Source: Candidatus Puniceispirillum sp. (GTDB taxonomy: Bacteria > Pseudomonadota > Alphaproteobacteria > Puniceispirillales > Puniceispirillaceae). From it: DNA of 5,799 nucleotides. The notes under the pieces are model-generated. The model searched no databases. It worked only from the letters and a program-made list of their open reading frames with translations, and was not told where the DNA came from. Below are positions 1-5,799 of this stretch, one piece after another; position 1 is the stretch's first letter; each line of letters starts with the position of its first letter. The DNA lies in NCBI GenBank assembly GCA_016778825.1, contig JADHOU010000102.1:1-5799 (forward strand). The letters run 5' to 3'. The translations under genes and the position numbers were made by a program.

Positions 1-255
1 AAGGCTGAGTTTATCGGGGCGACTGGGTTTCTTTTTCTTGCTGGTTCAATTCCTCTAGCAATTGGACTTGCCTTTGCTGGTGTGTTGACAATAGATACGA
101 TTCTCCACTCACTAATGGGCCTCATTGTTGTCTTAATCGGTTTTCGGATTGGTGAATGGCTTCGCGGCCATGTTCAGCAGGATTCATTTCGCCGGATCGT
201 GTTATGGGCGTTTTTGATTATGGGCGGGCGGCTTATCGCTGTTGGGCTAATATAA
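1..255 (+). CDS. TauE/SafE-family membrane transporter, C-terminal part
   Basis: The first 84 codons in frame 1 are open from the window edge to a TAA stop at 253-255, so only the C-terminus is present. The residues form three hydrophobic stretches (about 7-33, 38-51 and 66-84) with a short polar loop between the last two. That loop reads FRIGEWLRGHV, followed by FRRIVLW and a glycine-rich last helix. An arginine-rich loop of this kind followed by 'FRRIVLW..L...G' is characteristic of the last helices of the TauE/SafE (DUF81) family. Those are inner-membrane permeases proposed to export sulfite, sulfoacetate or other small anions. The substrate cannot be told from this fragment. The gene converges on the methyltransferase gene, leaving 46 bases between the two stops. 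Another polytopic permease with similar terminal helices is possible. Confidence 0.7.
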   Translation, partial: KAEFIGATGFLFLAGSIPLAIGLAFAGVLTIDTILHSLMGLIVVLIGFRIGEWLRGHVQQDSFRRIVLWAFLIMGGRLIAVGLI

Positions 256-301
256 TTTGGGGACACAGCCAAAGGGTGGAGGCAAGCCCAAAGACTACAA
301 A

Positions 302-1036
302 CTATTTTCTAGCAATGAATATTTCGTCGTTAAAATCACCAGATGCGATACCATGAAGCTTTGCTTCAGCTTCATTAATTTTAAAAATCTCAACTTTAAA
401 ACCAAATTTTTCTAATTTGTCTGCAAAATCATATCCATAATATCGTTTGTGATCCCAGCCAACGATCGCCTCTATTTCAGGCACAGACATTCCTGCTGGT
501 GGTTCCCAGGTTTCTGGTTTTCCAGACAAAGGAACGCTAAAGATAGCAACCCCCCCATTTTTAAGAACCCTATAACACTCCTCCATTGCTTTTTTATCAT
601 CTTGGACATGTTCCATGACATGGTTACAAATCAAAAAGTCAAAATGATTTGAATCAAAATTGATAGAGGTTATGTCAACTATAGAGTTTGCATTTCTTCG
701 TTTCTGAATATCACCACCAACATAGCCTGGCTCTGCTTTGAGCTGACGAAAAAGTGGCCATTCAGGGGCAATGTGAAGAATACTCTTTCCATCAAAGCTA
801 AGTGCGTTTTTTTGAAAGAACAAAGCTATGTTTCGGTCCCGAGGACGGCTCTCACAATTTGGGCATCTAAAAGCTGCGTGGACATGCCCTTTTCTAGCCG
901 TAGCAAAAAAGCCTCTATAACCACATGAACTGCACTCACAGATATCGCGGTTACGAACAAACTGTTTTGGATCTCTGACAAGAGCCCTAAGCCACACCTT
1001 GAGTTGTATAAGCCAGCTGTTTTTGAATTTCTTCAC
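302..1036 (-). CDS. Zinc-ribbon class I SAM-dependent methyltransferase
   Basis: This is a 244-residue soluble protein. Residues 35-61 hold two CxxC pairs (C35/C38 and C58/C61, with another Cys at 33), which look like a small zinc ribbon, followed by the basic segment SRPRDR. The rest is a Rossmann methyltransferase of the Methyltransf_11 type. The SAM loop after strand 1 is ILHIAPE (86-92) instead of the usual GxGxG. D109 ends strand 2, D121 follows in the next acidic position, and HVMEHV (139-144) plus ECYRVLKNGG (153-162) match the family's post-motif region. It starts with GTG; the minus strand carries AAAGGGA seven bases upstream, which supports this start. It lies 28 bases downstream of the O-antigen-ligase-like gene and is probably co-transcribed with it. 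Methyltransferases of this shape are common in glycan clusters, so a sugar or lipid-linked glycan is a reasonable but unproven substrate. Its coding sequence is very AT-rich in places (13 G/C in bases 361-420). Confidence 0.85.
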   Translation of the reverse strand: MKKFKNSWLIQLKVWLRALVRDPKQFVRNRDICECSSCGYRGFFATARKGHVHAAFRCPNCESRPRDRNIALFFQKNALSFDGKSILHIAPEWPLFRQLKAEPGYVGGDIQKRRNANSIVDITSINFDSNHFDFLICNHVMEHVQDDKKAMEECYRVLKNGGVAIFSVPLSGKPETWEPPAGMSVPEIEAIVGWDHKRYYGYDFADKLEKFGFKVEIFKINEAEAKLHGIASGDFNDEIFIARK

Positions 1037-1043
1037 TGAAACG

Positions 1044-1050
1044 TCCCTTT
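1044..1050 (-). promoter_or_regulatory. Ribosome binding site of the methyltransferase gene
   Basis: On the minus strand this reads AAAGGGA and sits seven bases before the GTG codon at 1036-1034. It supports the GTG start and independent translation of the methyltransferase even though the upstream gene ends only 28 bases away. Confidence 0.65.
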
Positions 1051-1064
1051 AAAGAAAGCGGTGA

Positions 1065-2291
1065 TCAGACATTTTTGGACTTCGAGTGCGCGACGGCCAA
1101 AGCCAGAGCCAAAGCGCTCCAAACGAATAGGTTGTTCCATTGGCCAAAAAAGTCAGCACTAGATCTTATTGGCCAAAACAATGCAAATGGGATAACCCAC
1201 GCAACTGAGTATAAAGCGTGCCGATTCTTAGTCCTAGCCCCGAAGCACTTAACAATTATTGATACAATGAAGATAACTGCTAAAATCAACCCCAAAGAGC
1301 CTGTCTCAGACAATATCTGTAAATAAAAGTTATGTGGATGATTGTGGCAAGGATAGCCCAACCCGGGTTGAATTAAGTCAGCACACAAATATCGGAAATT
1401 TCCGGCTCCAATTCCGAGAGTTGGAAATTGTTCAAAAATAAGCCATGCGGGCGCCATTGCATCATAATATGGACTCCCTTTATACAGGGGAAGTTGGTCT
1501 AAAAATGAAACCAGAAACCTATCAAAAACAGACGGAAAAATTACAAGAACTGATATTGGGATTACACTTACCAAAATCATATAAGAGAAACGTTTTATCC
1601 AACTTGCCTCCCAAACAAAAACGGCAAGTAGGGCCGCACATAACGCAATCAGAAAGTTGATGCGTTCGCCCGTCATCATTGTCATTCCGATCACAAGTAC
1701 ACAGAACCCCCCGCTTAAAATTGACTTAGCCCCCTTCAAAGACAAAAACAATGTTGTTGAAAAAACAACCACTGGCAATCCAACTTTTGCCAAATAATTT
1801 CCAGGCACAAGATCGTCATAAGGCCAACTTAACCTTGATTTAAAGCCTTCAATTGCAAGTTCTGCTGCAAGTATGCCGCACATTAATAAGATCGCGGATG
1901 CTGTTGAAAAAAACATCAAAAGCAGAAGCCGCTTATCCGCTCCAAGCCAGAACGCGGTGGCCATAGCAAATAACGGAAATCTAATCCAAATAAATGCTTC
2001 ACCAATAGCATAGGAAGGGTTTGGAGACATTACTGCAGAAAGAAGACAAATTCCCCAAAAAATAAAAACTGATTTTACCCAGAAAAACTTTAGCCACGCA
2101 CCGTCACGCATTTTTAGCGACCTAATCAAAAACGTCAGGGCAACTATGGAGATATACAAGTCTCCAGGTGTCCTTTCGATTAAGAGAAAGAATGGGCCCA
2201 GTAGCCAGAACGCATGCAAAAAACGATCATTGCCTGACAGCTCAAAGAATGCCTTTTTACCGCTACCTAACAGGTCACAAATGTGTTGCAT
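1065..2291 (-). CDS. O-antigen ligase/polymerase-like (Wzy_C) membrane protein
   Basis: This 408-residue polytopic protein has about 11-12 hydrophobic segments (roughly 25-39, 45-57, 72-88, 101-116, 121-146, 166-206, 211-228, 235-253, 331-350, 357-376 and 386-402). A large loop between about 256 and 330 should face the periplasm. The loop carries the family signature FPTLGIGAGNF (289-299), then HNHPHNFYLQILSETG (316-331), with the H320-N321 pair expected in the Wzy_C domain. MTGER (206-210) resembles the conserved arginine segment that binds the undecaprenyl diphosphate donor in WaaL. Members of this family either ligate O-antigen to lipid A-core, polymerise repeat units, or glycosylate proteins; sequence alone does not separate these. 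The ATG start is supported by AAGGAT five bases upstream. The methyltransferase gene follows. Both are AT-richer than the transporter genes, as is usual for surface-glycan loci that move between strains. Confidence 0.85.
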   Translation of the reverse strand: MQHICDLLGSGKKAFFELSGNDRFLHAFWLLGPFFLLIERTPGDLYISIVALTFLIRSLKMRDGAWLKFFWVKSVFIFWGICLLSAVMSPNPSYAIGEAFIWIRFPLFAMATAFWLGADKRLLLLMFFSTASAILLMCGILAAELAIEGFKSRLSWPYDDLVPGNYLAKVGLPVVVFSTTLFLSLKGAKSILSGGFCVLVIGMTMMTGERINFLIALCAALLAVFVWEASWIKRFSYMILVSVIPISVLVIFPSVFDRFLVSFLDQLPLYKGSPYYDAMAPAWLIFEQFPTLGIGAGNFRYLCADLIQPGLGYPCHNHPHNFYLQILSETGSLGLILAVIFIVSIIVKCFGARTKNRHALYSVAWVIPFALFWPIRSSADFFGQWNNLFVWSALALALAVAHSKSKNV

Positions 2292-2374
2292 TGCCTATCC
2301 TTGATGAAGTTTCTTAACTGCACTGTTATAGAACTTGAGAATAAAAATCTATTCTTAATAAATCTTCACAACTT
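2292..2374 (-). other. AT-rich gap between serine hydrolase and glycan genes
   Basis: This 83-base gap is strongly AT-rich. On the minus strand it contains TATAAC (2330-2325), a 5/6 match to a -10 box, but no TTGACA-like box at the right distance. It also holds a weak AT-only hairpin, AGAATA (2338-2343) and TATTCT (2350-2355) around a six-base loop. The gap may hold the promoter of the two glycan genes and the end of the hydrolase transcript, but neither is convincing by eye. It also marks the point where base composition changes. Confidence 0.3.
2297..2302 (-). promoter_or_regulatory. Ribosome binding site of the O-antigen-ligase-like gene
   Basis: The minus strand reads AAGGAT, with five bases (AGGCA) before the ATG at 2291. 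This fixes the start and leaves an 83-base leader to the upstream hydrolase stop. Confidence 0.65.
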
Positions 2375-3601
2375 TTATATTAACGCTTCCGTAATTGTAT
2401 CAATGCACTTCAAAAATGTTCGGTCAGTATCGGTGTCAATCACCGTGCCATTTGACGCCATCTTGACCACAACCAGCCCGGCAGCGCGGTCAATCCACAA
2501 CCATTGCCCATGAATTCCGATCGCACAAGCAATTTGCCTGTTCTGATCAGGGCGGTACCATTGCGATCGGTAATTGCCATTTACAAAAAGTCGTGGCCCT
2601 TGGCCATCTTTCTGTTGCAACCAGGTATAATTGTCATGCTGGTGATAAATATCATCAATCCAGCATTTTGGCACAATCTGTTGACCCACGAAACAGCCGC
2701 CATCGCACACCATCTGGCCAATCCGAAGAAGATCATGGATCGTAATACATAACCCGCCCGAAACACGCGGAGCACCAAATGTATCCAAACTGATATAGGC
2801 CTCATGTACAGCCCCACATGGCGCTAATATGTGGCGCGAGAACAGTTCGGCAAAGCTGGCACCCCCGCTTCGTTCAATCACCCAGCCAAGAACATCACTA
2901 TGCGGCGAACAATAATGATGACATCTTCCATGCGCCATATCAGATACTGGCATTTTGGTCAGAAAATCACGCAAGCCGTCATTGCGGTCGCCTTCTTCAA
3001 TCGGGCTCCATGCCGAAGCCTGGCGATAGGCCATAAAAACCCCGTCTGTATCCAGATAATCTTCACGAAAACCCGATGCGATCTGCATATCCAATAGATG
3101 GCGCATGGTCGCCCCAGCATAGGCACTATTGCCAAGTTCAGGAAGGTAATCGATGATTTGCCGCTGAACATCAATCGCCCCCGCGCCAACCAAAACACCG
3201 GCAAGAAGCGACGCCATCGATTTTGTAATGGAGAAGACGATATGCTGGCGATCTGGCGCACCAAAGCCACCAAACCAGTCATAGACAAGCTTGCCATCTT
3301 TCATCACGGCAAAACAATCACTTTGGCTGGCCGCGAGAAAAGCGCCAAGCTTCTGGCGATCGCCGCGCGCATCCAGAAAAGACAAATCATCCAAATCTTG
3401 GCGCGCGGTGGCAAGGGCGGTTGGCGGGCTGGCCGGGTGCATTGGCGCGGTTGGCAGCAATTGCCGCAAATGATTAAACGACCAGCGAGCAATATCTGGT
3501 TCGCGCCAATTGGCAAGCAGTGCCTGATGATTGGCAGCTGGTGGAAAGCCTTGCATCATCCTCATAATGTCATCTTTGTAACGGCTGTTATCAATTGGCA
3601 T
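2375..3601 (-). CDS. NylB/class-C beta-lactamase-like serine hydrolase
   Basis: This is a 408-residue protein of the beta-lactamase-like serine hydrolase fold. The nucleophile motif is S124-I-T-K127 (within HIVFSITKSMASLLAG), the tyrosine motif is Y230-C-S232 followed by DVLGWVIER, and GIHGQWLWIDRAAGL (362-376) takes the place of the KTG strand. The N-terminal segment MQGFPPAANHQ...NWREPD..RWSF is typical of the NylB (6-aminohexanoate-dimer hydrolase) and family VIII esterase branch, in which Ser, Lys and Tyr form the catalytic triad. The product therefore probably hydrolyses an amide or ester. There is no signal peptide, and about ten cysteines are spread through it, so it is likely cytoplasmic. 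I chose ATG 3601; a longer reading from 3682 runs inside the ATPase gene with a non-homologous leader, and ATGs at 3562-3553 are alternatives. No good Shine-Dalgarno is seen; the start overlaps the ynjD stop by 11 bases, suggesting translational coupling. True substrate unknown. Confidence 0.85.
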   Translation of the reverse strand: MPIDNSRYKDDIMRMMQGFPPAANHQALLANWREPDIARWSFNHLRQLLPTAPMHPASPPTALATARQDLDDLSFLDARGDRQKLGAFLAASQSDCFAVMKDGKLVYDWFGGFGAPDRQHIVFSITKSMASLLAGVLVGAGAIDVQRQIIDYLPELGNSAYAGATMRHLLDMQIASGFREDYLDTDGVFMAYRQASAWSPIEEGDRNDGLRDFLTKMPVSDMAHGRCHHYCSPHSDVLGWVIERSGGASFAELFSRHILAPCGAVHEAYISLDTFGAPRVSGGLCITIHDLLRIGQMVCDGGCFVGQQIVPKCWIDDIYHQHDNYTWLQQKDGQGPRLFVNGNYRSQWYRPDQNRQIACAIGIHGQWLWIDRAAGLVVVKMASNGTVIDTDTDRTFLKCIDTITEALI

Positions 3602-4244
3602 GACTTTGAAGACTCGCTTTTTTTGGAAATTGCAGCACCGGATCGTTGGCGAACTCACGATCAGCCACATCATGGCTGACAAGAAGCGCCGGTATCTGCC
3701 GCAATTTGATTTGATCTGCTACAAAATGTCCAAATTGGCGGCGCAACTCGGGATCGAGGCTGGAAAAAGCCTCATCCATCAATAATGCCTTTGGTGCCGC
3801 CAGCAAAGCACGCATCAGGGCAATGCGCGCCGCCTGCCCACCCGATAGGCTGGCTGGATCACGCTCGCTAAACCCGTCAAGGCTGGCCGCAGCCAAAGCG
3901 TCTTGTACCGCCGCATAACGGGCTTTACCGCGAATTGACGGTGCCAGCCCAAAGGCCAGATTTTCACCAACGGTTAAATGTGGAAACAGCAACGCGTCCT
4001 GATACATTAACCCAACTTGGCGTCGATGCGGTGGCAAAGCACCAATGTCAACACCATCAAGCCTGATATCACCCGCCCAATTCACATTGGCAATTTCCGT
4101 TCCCGATATCAGCGCCAGCAAGGTTGATTTTCCGCAACCGCTAGCGCCATGCAGCAATCTAATCTGTCCCTTTGGTACCGAAAAGCACAGGTCAGAGACA
4201 AGCGGCCGATCAAATCCAAATTCAAGCGCGTTAACTTCTAGCAT
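3591..4244 (-). CDS. ynjD: YnjD-like ABC importer ATP-binding subunit
   Basis: This is a complete 217-residue ABC ATPase, the same length as I recall for E. coli YnjD. It has Walker A GASGCGKST (33-41), Q-loop Q82 in YQDALLFPHLTVGENL, signature LSGGQ (133-137), Walker B ALLMD (153-157) with catalytic E158, D-loop SSLD (161-164) and switch H191. QDALLF followed by a GxN segment and 'DPASLSGGQ.AR.AL.RALLA.PKALL' resembles YnjD more than the closely related ThiQ. The residue after the catalytic Glu is Ala (DEAFSSLD) where Pro is usual. It would hydrolyse ATP on the cytoplasmic face of the YnjC permease. The gene is divergent from ynjB and overlaps the hydrolase gene downstream. No clear Shine-Dalgarno precedes ATG 4244, and an in-frame TGA lies three codons upstream, so translation may be from a leaderless or weakly primed message. 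The family assignment is firm; the YnjD subtype rests mainly on the neighbours. Confidence 0.9.
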   Translation of the reverse strand: MLEVNALEFGFDRPLVSDLCFSVPKGQIRLLHGASGCGKSTLLALISGTEIANVNWAGDIRLDGVDIGALPPHRRQVGLMYQDALLFPHLTVGENLAFGLAPSIRGKARYAAVQDALAAASLDGFSERDPASLSGGQAARIALMRALLAAPKALLMDEAFSSLDPELRRQFGHFVADQIKLRQIPALLVSHDVADREFANDPVLQFPKKASLQSHAN

Positions 4245-4287
4245 GTGCGGTCAAAACCCGATTTTTCAGTTCGTTAAAAAATGAATC

Positions 4288-4317
4288 GAACAGATGATTG
4301 CAATCTGACAGAACAGA
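4288..4317. repeat. Palindrome with flanking direct repeats, candidate operator
   Basis: GATTGCAATC (4296-4305) is a perfect 10-base palindrome. It is nested with a second pair of arms, CAGAT (4291-4295) and ATCTG (4303-4307). On either side lies a copy of GAACAGA (4288-4294 and 4311-4317), starting 23 bases apart, about two helical turns. It covers the candidate plus-strand -35 box, so a dimeric regulator bound here could control both divergent units. No regulator gene is present in the window. Confidence 0.35.
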
Positions 4318-4368
4318 CCCGACAATGCTACCAGCGATCGAGTTATGATCGAAATGCAAAAAGGCAAT

Positions 4369-4373
4369 GAGGA
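4369..4373 (+). promoter_or_regulatory. Ribosome binding site deciding the ynjB start
   Basis: GAGGA lies eight bases before ATG 4382. It favours that codon over the in-frame ATG at 4367, which has only AAGG at three bases' spacing and would add MRNRT ahead of the signal peptide. Confidence 0.6.
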
Positions 4374-4381
4374 ATCGAACC

Positions 4382-5605
4382 ATGCAGAAAATTCGCTTTT
4401 ACCATGCTGCACGCCTTATATTTGCGGGATTATGCCTTGTCTTTGCTGCCACTTCTGCCAACGCCGACGATTTTACCGATTTGCAAAAGGCCGCAAAGGG
4501 GCAAACCGTCTATTTCAACGCATGGGGCGGTGATGCCAAAATCAATAGCTATATCAGCTGGGCCAGACAAATCATGGCTGATCGTCATGATATTACCCTT
4601 GTTCATGTCAAATTGACCGACACGGCAAGCGCCGTTTCACGAATCCTTGCCGAAAAGGTGGCCGGACGCGAAAATGGCGGCTCGATTGATCTTTTATGGG
4701 TGAATGGTGAAAATTTTGCCGCGATGAAGCGGGCGGGTCTGTTGCAAGACCGGTCTTGGGTCACATCCTTGCCAAATTGGCGCTATACCGACAGCGAGGC
4801 CTTGCCTGCAATCCTCTCAGATTTTGCCGAACCGACAAATGGCAAAGAAAGCCCGTGGGGCCGGGCGCAACTGGTCTTTTCATATGATAGCGCAAGGCTG
4901 CAAACGCCGCCAAAATCAGCCACGGCACTGGCTGATTATATTGCTGCAAATCCGGGTCGCTTTACCTTTCCGCAACCACCAGATTTCATTGGCATGTCCT
5001 TTCTCAAACAAATTTTGATTGAGCTTAGCAAAGCTGATCCAGCGCTTTATCAGCCCGTCGATGACGCCAATTTTGATGCTGTTTCCGCGCCTTTATGGCG
5101 CTGGCTAGACAAGGCGAAACCCAATCTATGGCGCGCGGGCAATGCCTATCCTGCAAATTATCCAGTGCTTCGCCAGCTTCTTGGTGATGGGGAAATTGAC
5201 ATTGCCATTGCGTTCAACCCTGCTGATGCCTCGGCGGCGATTGCGCGGGGTGAATTGCCAAATAGCGTTCGCACCTATATCCATGATGGCGGTACGCTTG
5301 CCAATGTGCATTTTCTAGCCATTCCTTTCAATGCTTCGGCACCCGAAGCGGCCAAGCTGGTGGCCAATTTCATGCTATCGCCCGAAGCGCAGGTGAAAAA
5401 AGCAGATACAGCGATTTGGGGCGACCCACCGGTTTTGTCGATGCCAAAATTATCTGACGCCCAGCGTATGGCCTTTACCAAGCTGCCGCGCGGCATTGCC
5501 ACTTTAAGCGATGCCGATCTAGGCCGCACGCTTGCTGAACCACATCCAAGCTGGGTGCCTCGTCTTGAGGCAGCATGGATCAAACGCTATGCCAGTGGCC
5601 AATAG
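4382..5605 (+). CDS. ynjB: YnjB-like ABC transporter solute-binding protein
   Basis: This is a 407-residue periplasmic binding protein. Residues 1-28 form a Sec signal peptide: basic KIRFYHAAR, a hydrophobic core LIFAGLCLVFAA, and a likely cut after SANA (28). The only cysteine of the protein is C18 in that core; its context does not make a good lipobox, so a soluble cysteine-free mature protein is expected. The mature part carries segments I associate with the YnjB family (COG4134): VYFNAWGGDAKINSYISW (43-60), VKLTDTASAVSRILAEK (76-92), DLLWVNGENFAAMK (103-116), and GDGEIDIAIAFNPADA (268-283), then a C-terminal 'LSPEAQ' helix (332-337). It captures a solute for the YnjC/YnjD importer; the natural substrate of this family is not established. 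The ynjC start overlaps its end by 17 bases, so the two are one operon. Family members in E. coli sit in a collinear ynj cluster, unlike the split arrangement here. Confidence 0.9.
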   Translation: MQKIRFYHAARLIFAGLCLVFAATSANADDFTDLQKAAKGQTVYFNAWGGDAKINSYISWARQIMADRHDITLVHVKLTDTASAVSRILAEKVAGRENGGSIDLLWVNGENFAAMKRAGLLQDRSWVTSLPNWRYTDSEALPAILSDFAEPTNGKESPWGRAQLVFSYDSARLQTPPKSATALADYIAANPGRFTFPQPPDFIGMSFLKQILIELSKADPALYQPVDDANFDAVSAPLWRWLDKAKPNLWRAGNAYPANYPVLRQLLGDGEIDIAIAFNPADASAAIARGELPNSVRTYIHDGGTLANVHFLAIPFNASAPEAAKLVANFMLSPEAQVKKADTAIWGDPPVLSMPKLSDAQRMAFTKLPRGIATLSDADLGRTLAEPHPSWVPRLEAAWIKRYASGQ

Positions 5606-5799
5606 AAGGCGCGCCATCAAAAACCGGCAACATATCGCCATTAACGGCCTGACCGCGCTGACTGCCCTGCTTTTTGGATTGCCGGTACTGCTTGGGCTGA
5701 TTGGGATTATTTTGCCAGCGTCAGGCTATTTTCCGGCATTCGGACAGACCCGCTTTTCCAGTGATGCGGCGCGTCATTTTCTGGCGACACCCGGCCTTG
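5589..5799 (+). CDS. ynjC: YnjC-like ABC transporter permease, N-terminal part
   Basis: An open frame starts at ATG 5589, overlaps the last 17 bases of ynjB and runs off the window end after 70 codons plus one base. The fragment begins with a basic stretch (NRRRAIKNRQH, residues 5-15), followed by a hydrophobic helix (about 18-44, LTALTALLFGLPVLLGLIGIILP), then GYFPAFG and a polar loop. This matches the start of a binding-protein-dependent permease with its N-terminus in the cytoplasm, and the 'LP.SGY.PA.G' turn resembles YnjC. No close Shine-Dalgarno precedes the ATG (GAGG is about 18 bases away), so translational coupling to ynjB is likely. GTG 5595 is an alternative start. The identification depends largely on position after ynjB and would be settled by the missing C-terminal part. 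Confidence 0.75.
   Translation, partial: MPVANRRRAIKNRQHIAINGLTALTALLFGLPVLLGLIGIILPASGYFPAFGQTRFSSDAARHFLATPGL

Larger units (their letters stand above)
4245..4381. promoter_or_regulatory. Divergent ynjD/ynjB promoter region
   Basis: These 137 bases separate two divergently transcribed genes and must hold both promoters. For the plus strand, TTGCAA (4298-4303), a 17-base spacer and GACAAT (4321-4326) give 4/6 matches to each sigma-70 box. TATGAT (4344-4349) is a better lone -10 but lacks a good -35. TTGCAA is self-complementary, so the same box could also serve the minus strand, where only T-rich sequence lies at the -10 distance. The boxes are weak and are given as candidates only. Confidence 0.4.

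Noticed and set aside
256..301. Possible terminator between the TauE-like and methyltransferase genes
   Set aside because: TTTGGG and CCCAAA can pair, but the loop is over 20 bases and no T-run follows on either strand, so it is not a credible intrinsic terminator.
156..356. A 66-codon plus-strand open frame near the left end
   Set aside because: It overlaps the TauE-like frame and the end of the methyltransferase gene and shows no domain or ribosome binding site.
3098..3679. A 193-codon plus-strand open frame opposite the serine hydrolase
   Set aside because: It lies antisense to a gene with clear catalytic motifs, has no recognisable domain and a composition dominated by K, R, W and H, as expected of a shadow frame.
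3602..3682. A 27-residue N-terminal extension of the serine hydrolase
   Set aside because: It lies fully inside the coding end of ynjD in another frame and resembles no signal peptide or family N-terminus; the homologous part begins close to ATG 3601.
4345..4533. A 62-codon plus-strand open frame overlapping the start of ynjB
   Set aside because: It is an out-of-frame reading of the ynjB signal peptide region, Cys- and basic-rich, with no support of its own.
1..5799. CRISPR arrays, tRNA genes, insertion sequences or toxin-antitoxin pairs
   Set aside because: Reading both strands showed no regularly spaced repeats, no tRNA-like cloverleaf sequence, no transposase and no small paired genes.

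Overview
The window reads as chromosomal DNA of a Gram-negative bacterium, most likely an alphaproteobacterium of intermediate GC (a marine SAR116-like lineage would fit, but this is a guess from style and composition; there is no rRNA or other marker gene). Support for a Gram-negative host is an O-antigen-ligase-type membrane protein and a periplasmic solute-binding protein with a Sec signal peptide. The window holds seven protein genes, two of them cut by the window edges. I saw no tRNA, rRNA, CRISPR array, transposase or att site.

Left part (1-301): the C-terminal end of a plus-strand TauE/SafE-type membrane transporter, then a 46-base convergent gap without a convincing terminator. Surface-glycan part (302-2374, minus strand): an O-antigen ligase/polymerase-like polytopic membrane protein followed 28 bases downstream by a zinc-ribbon class I SAM methyltransferase. 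Both have good Shine-Dalgarno sites and are clearly AT-richer than the genes to the right. An 83-base AT-rich gap (2292-2374) separates them from the next operon.

Transport part (2375-5799): this is a YnjBCD-type ABC importer in a split, divergent layout. The ATPase (ynjD) is on the minus strand and overlaps by 11 bases a downstream NylB/class-C-beta-lactamase-like serine hydrolase. The solute-binding protein (ynjB) and the permease (ynjC, cut by the window end) are on the plus strand, overlapping by 17 bases. The 137-base region between ynjD and ynjB must carry both promoters and contains a 10-base perfect palindrome flanked by short direct repeats, a candidate operator.

Functionally, YnjB would bind an unidentified solute in the periplasm, YnjC would form the channel and YnjD would power uptake. 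The hydrolase, which lacks a signal peptide and is coupled to YnjD, is a reasonable candidate for processing the imported solute in the cytoplasm; that link is inference. The glycan genes look like an unrelated neighbouring module. I found no clear evidence for a wholly new system; the hydrolase-coupled YnjBCD locus is the most interesting part.
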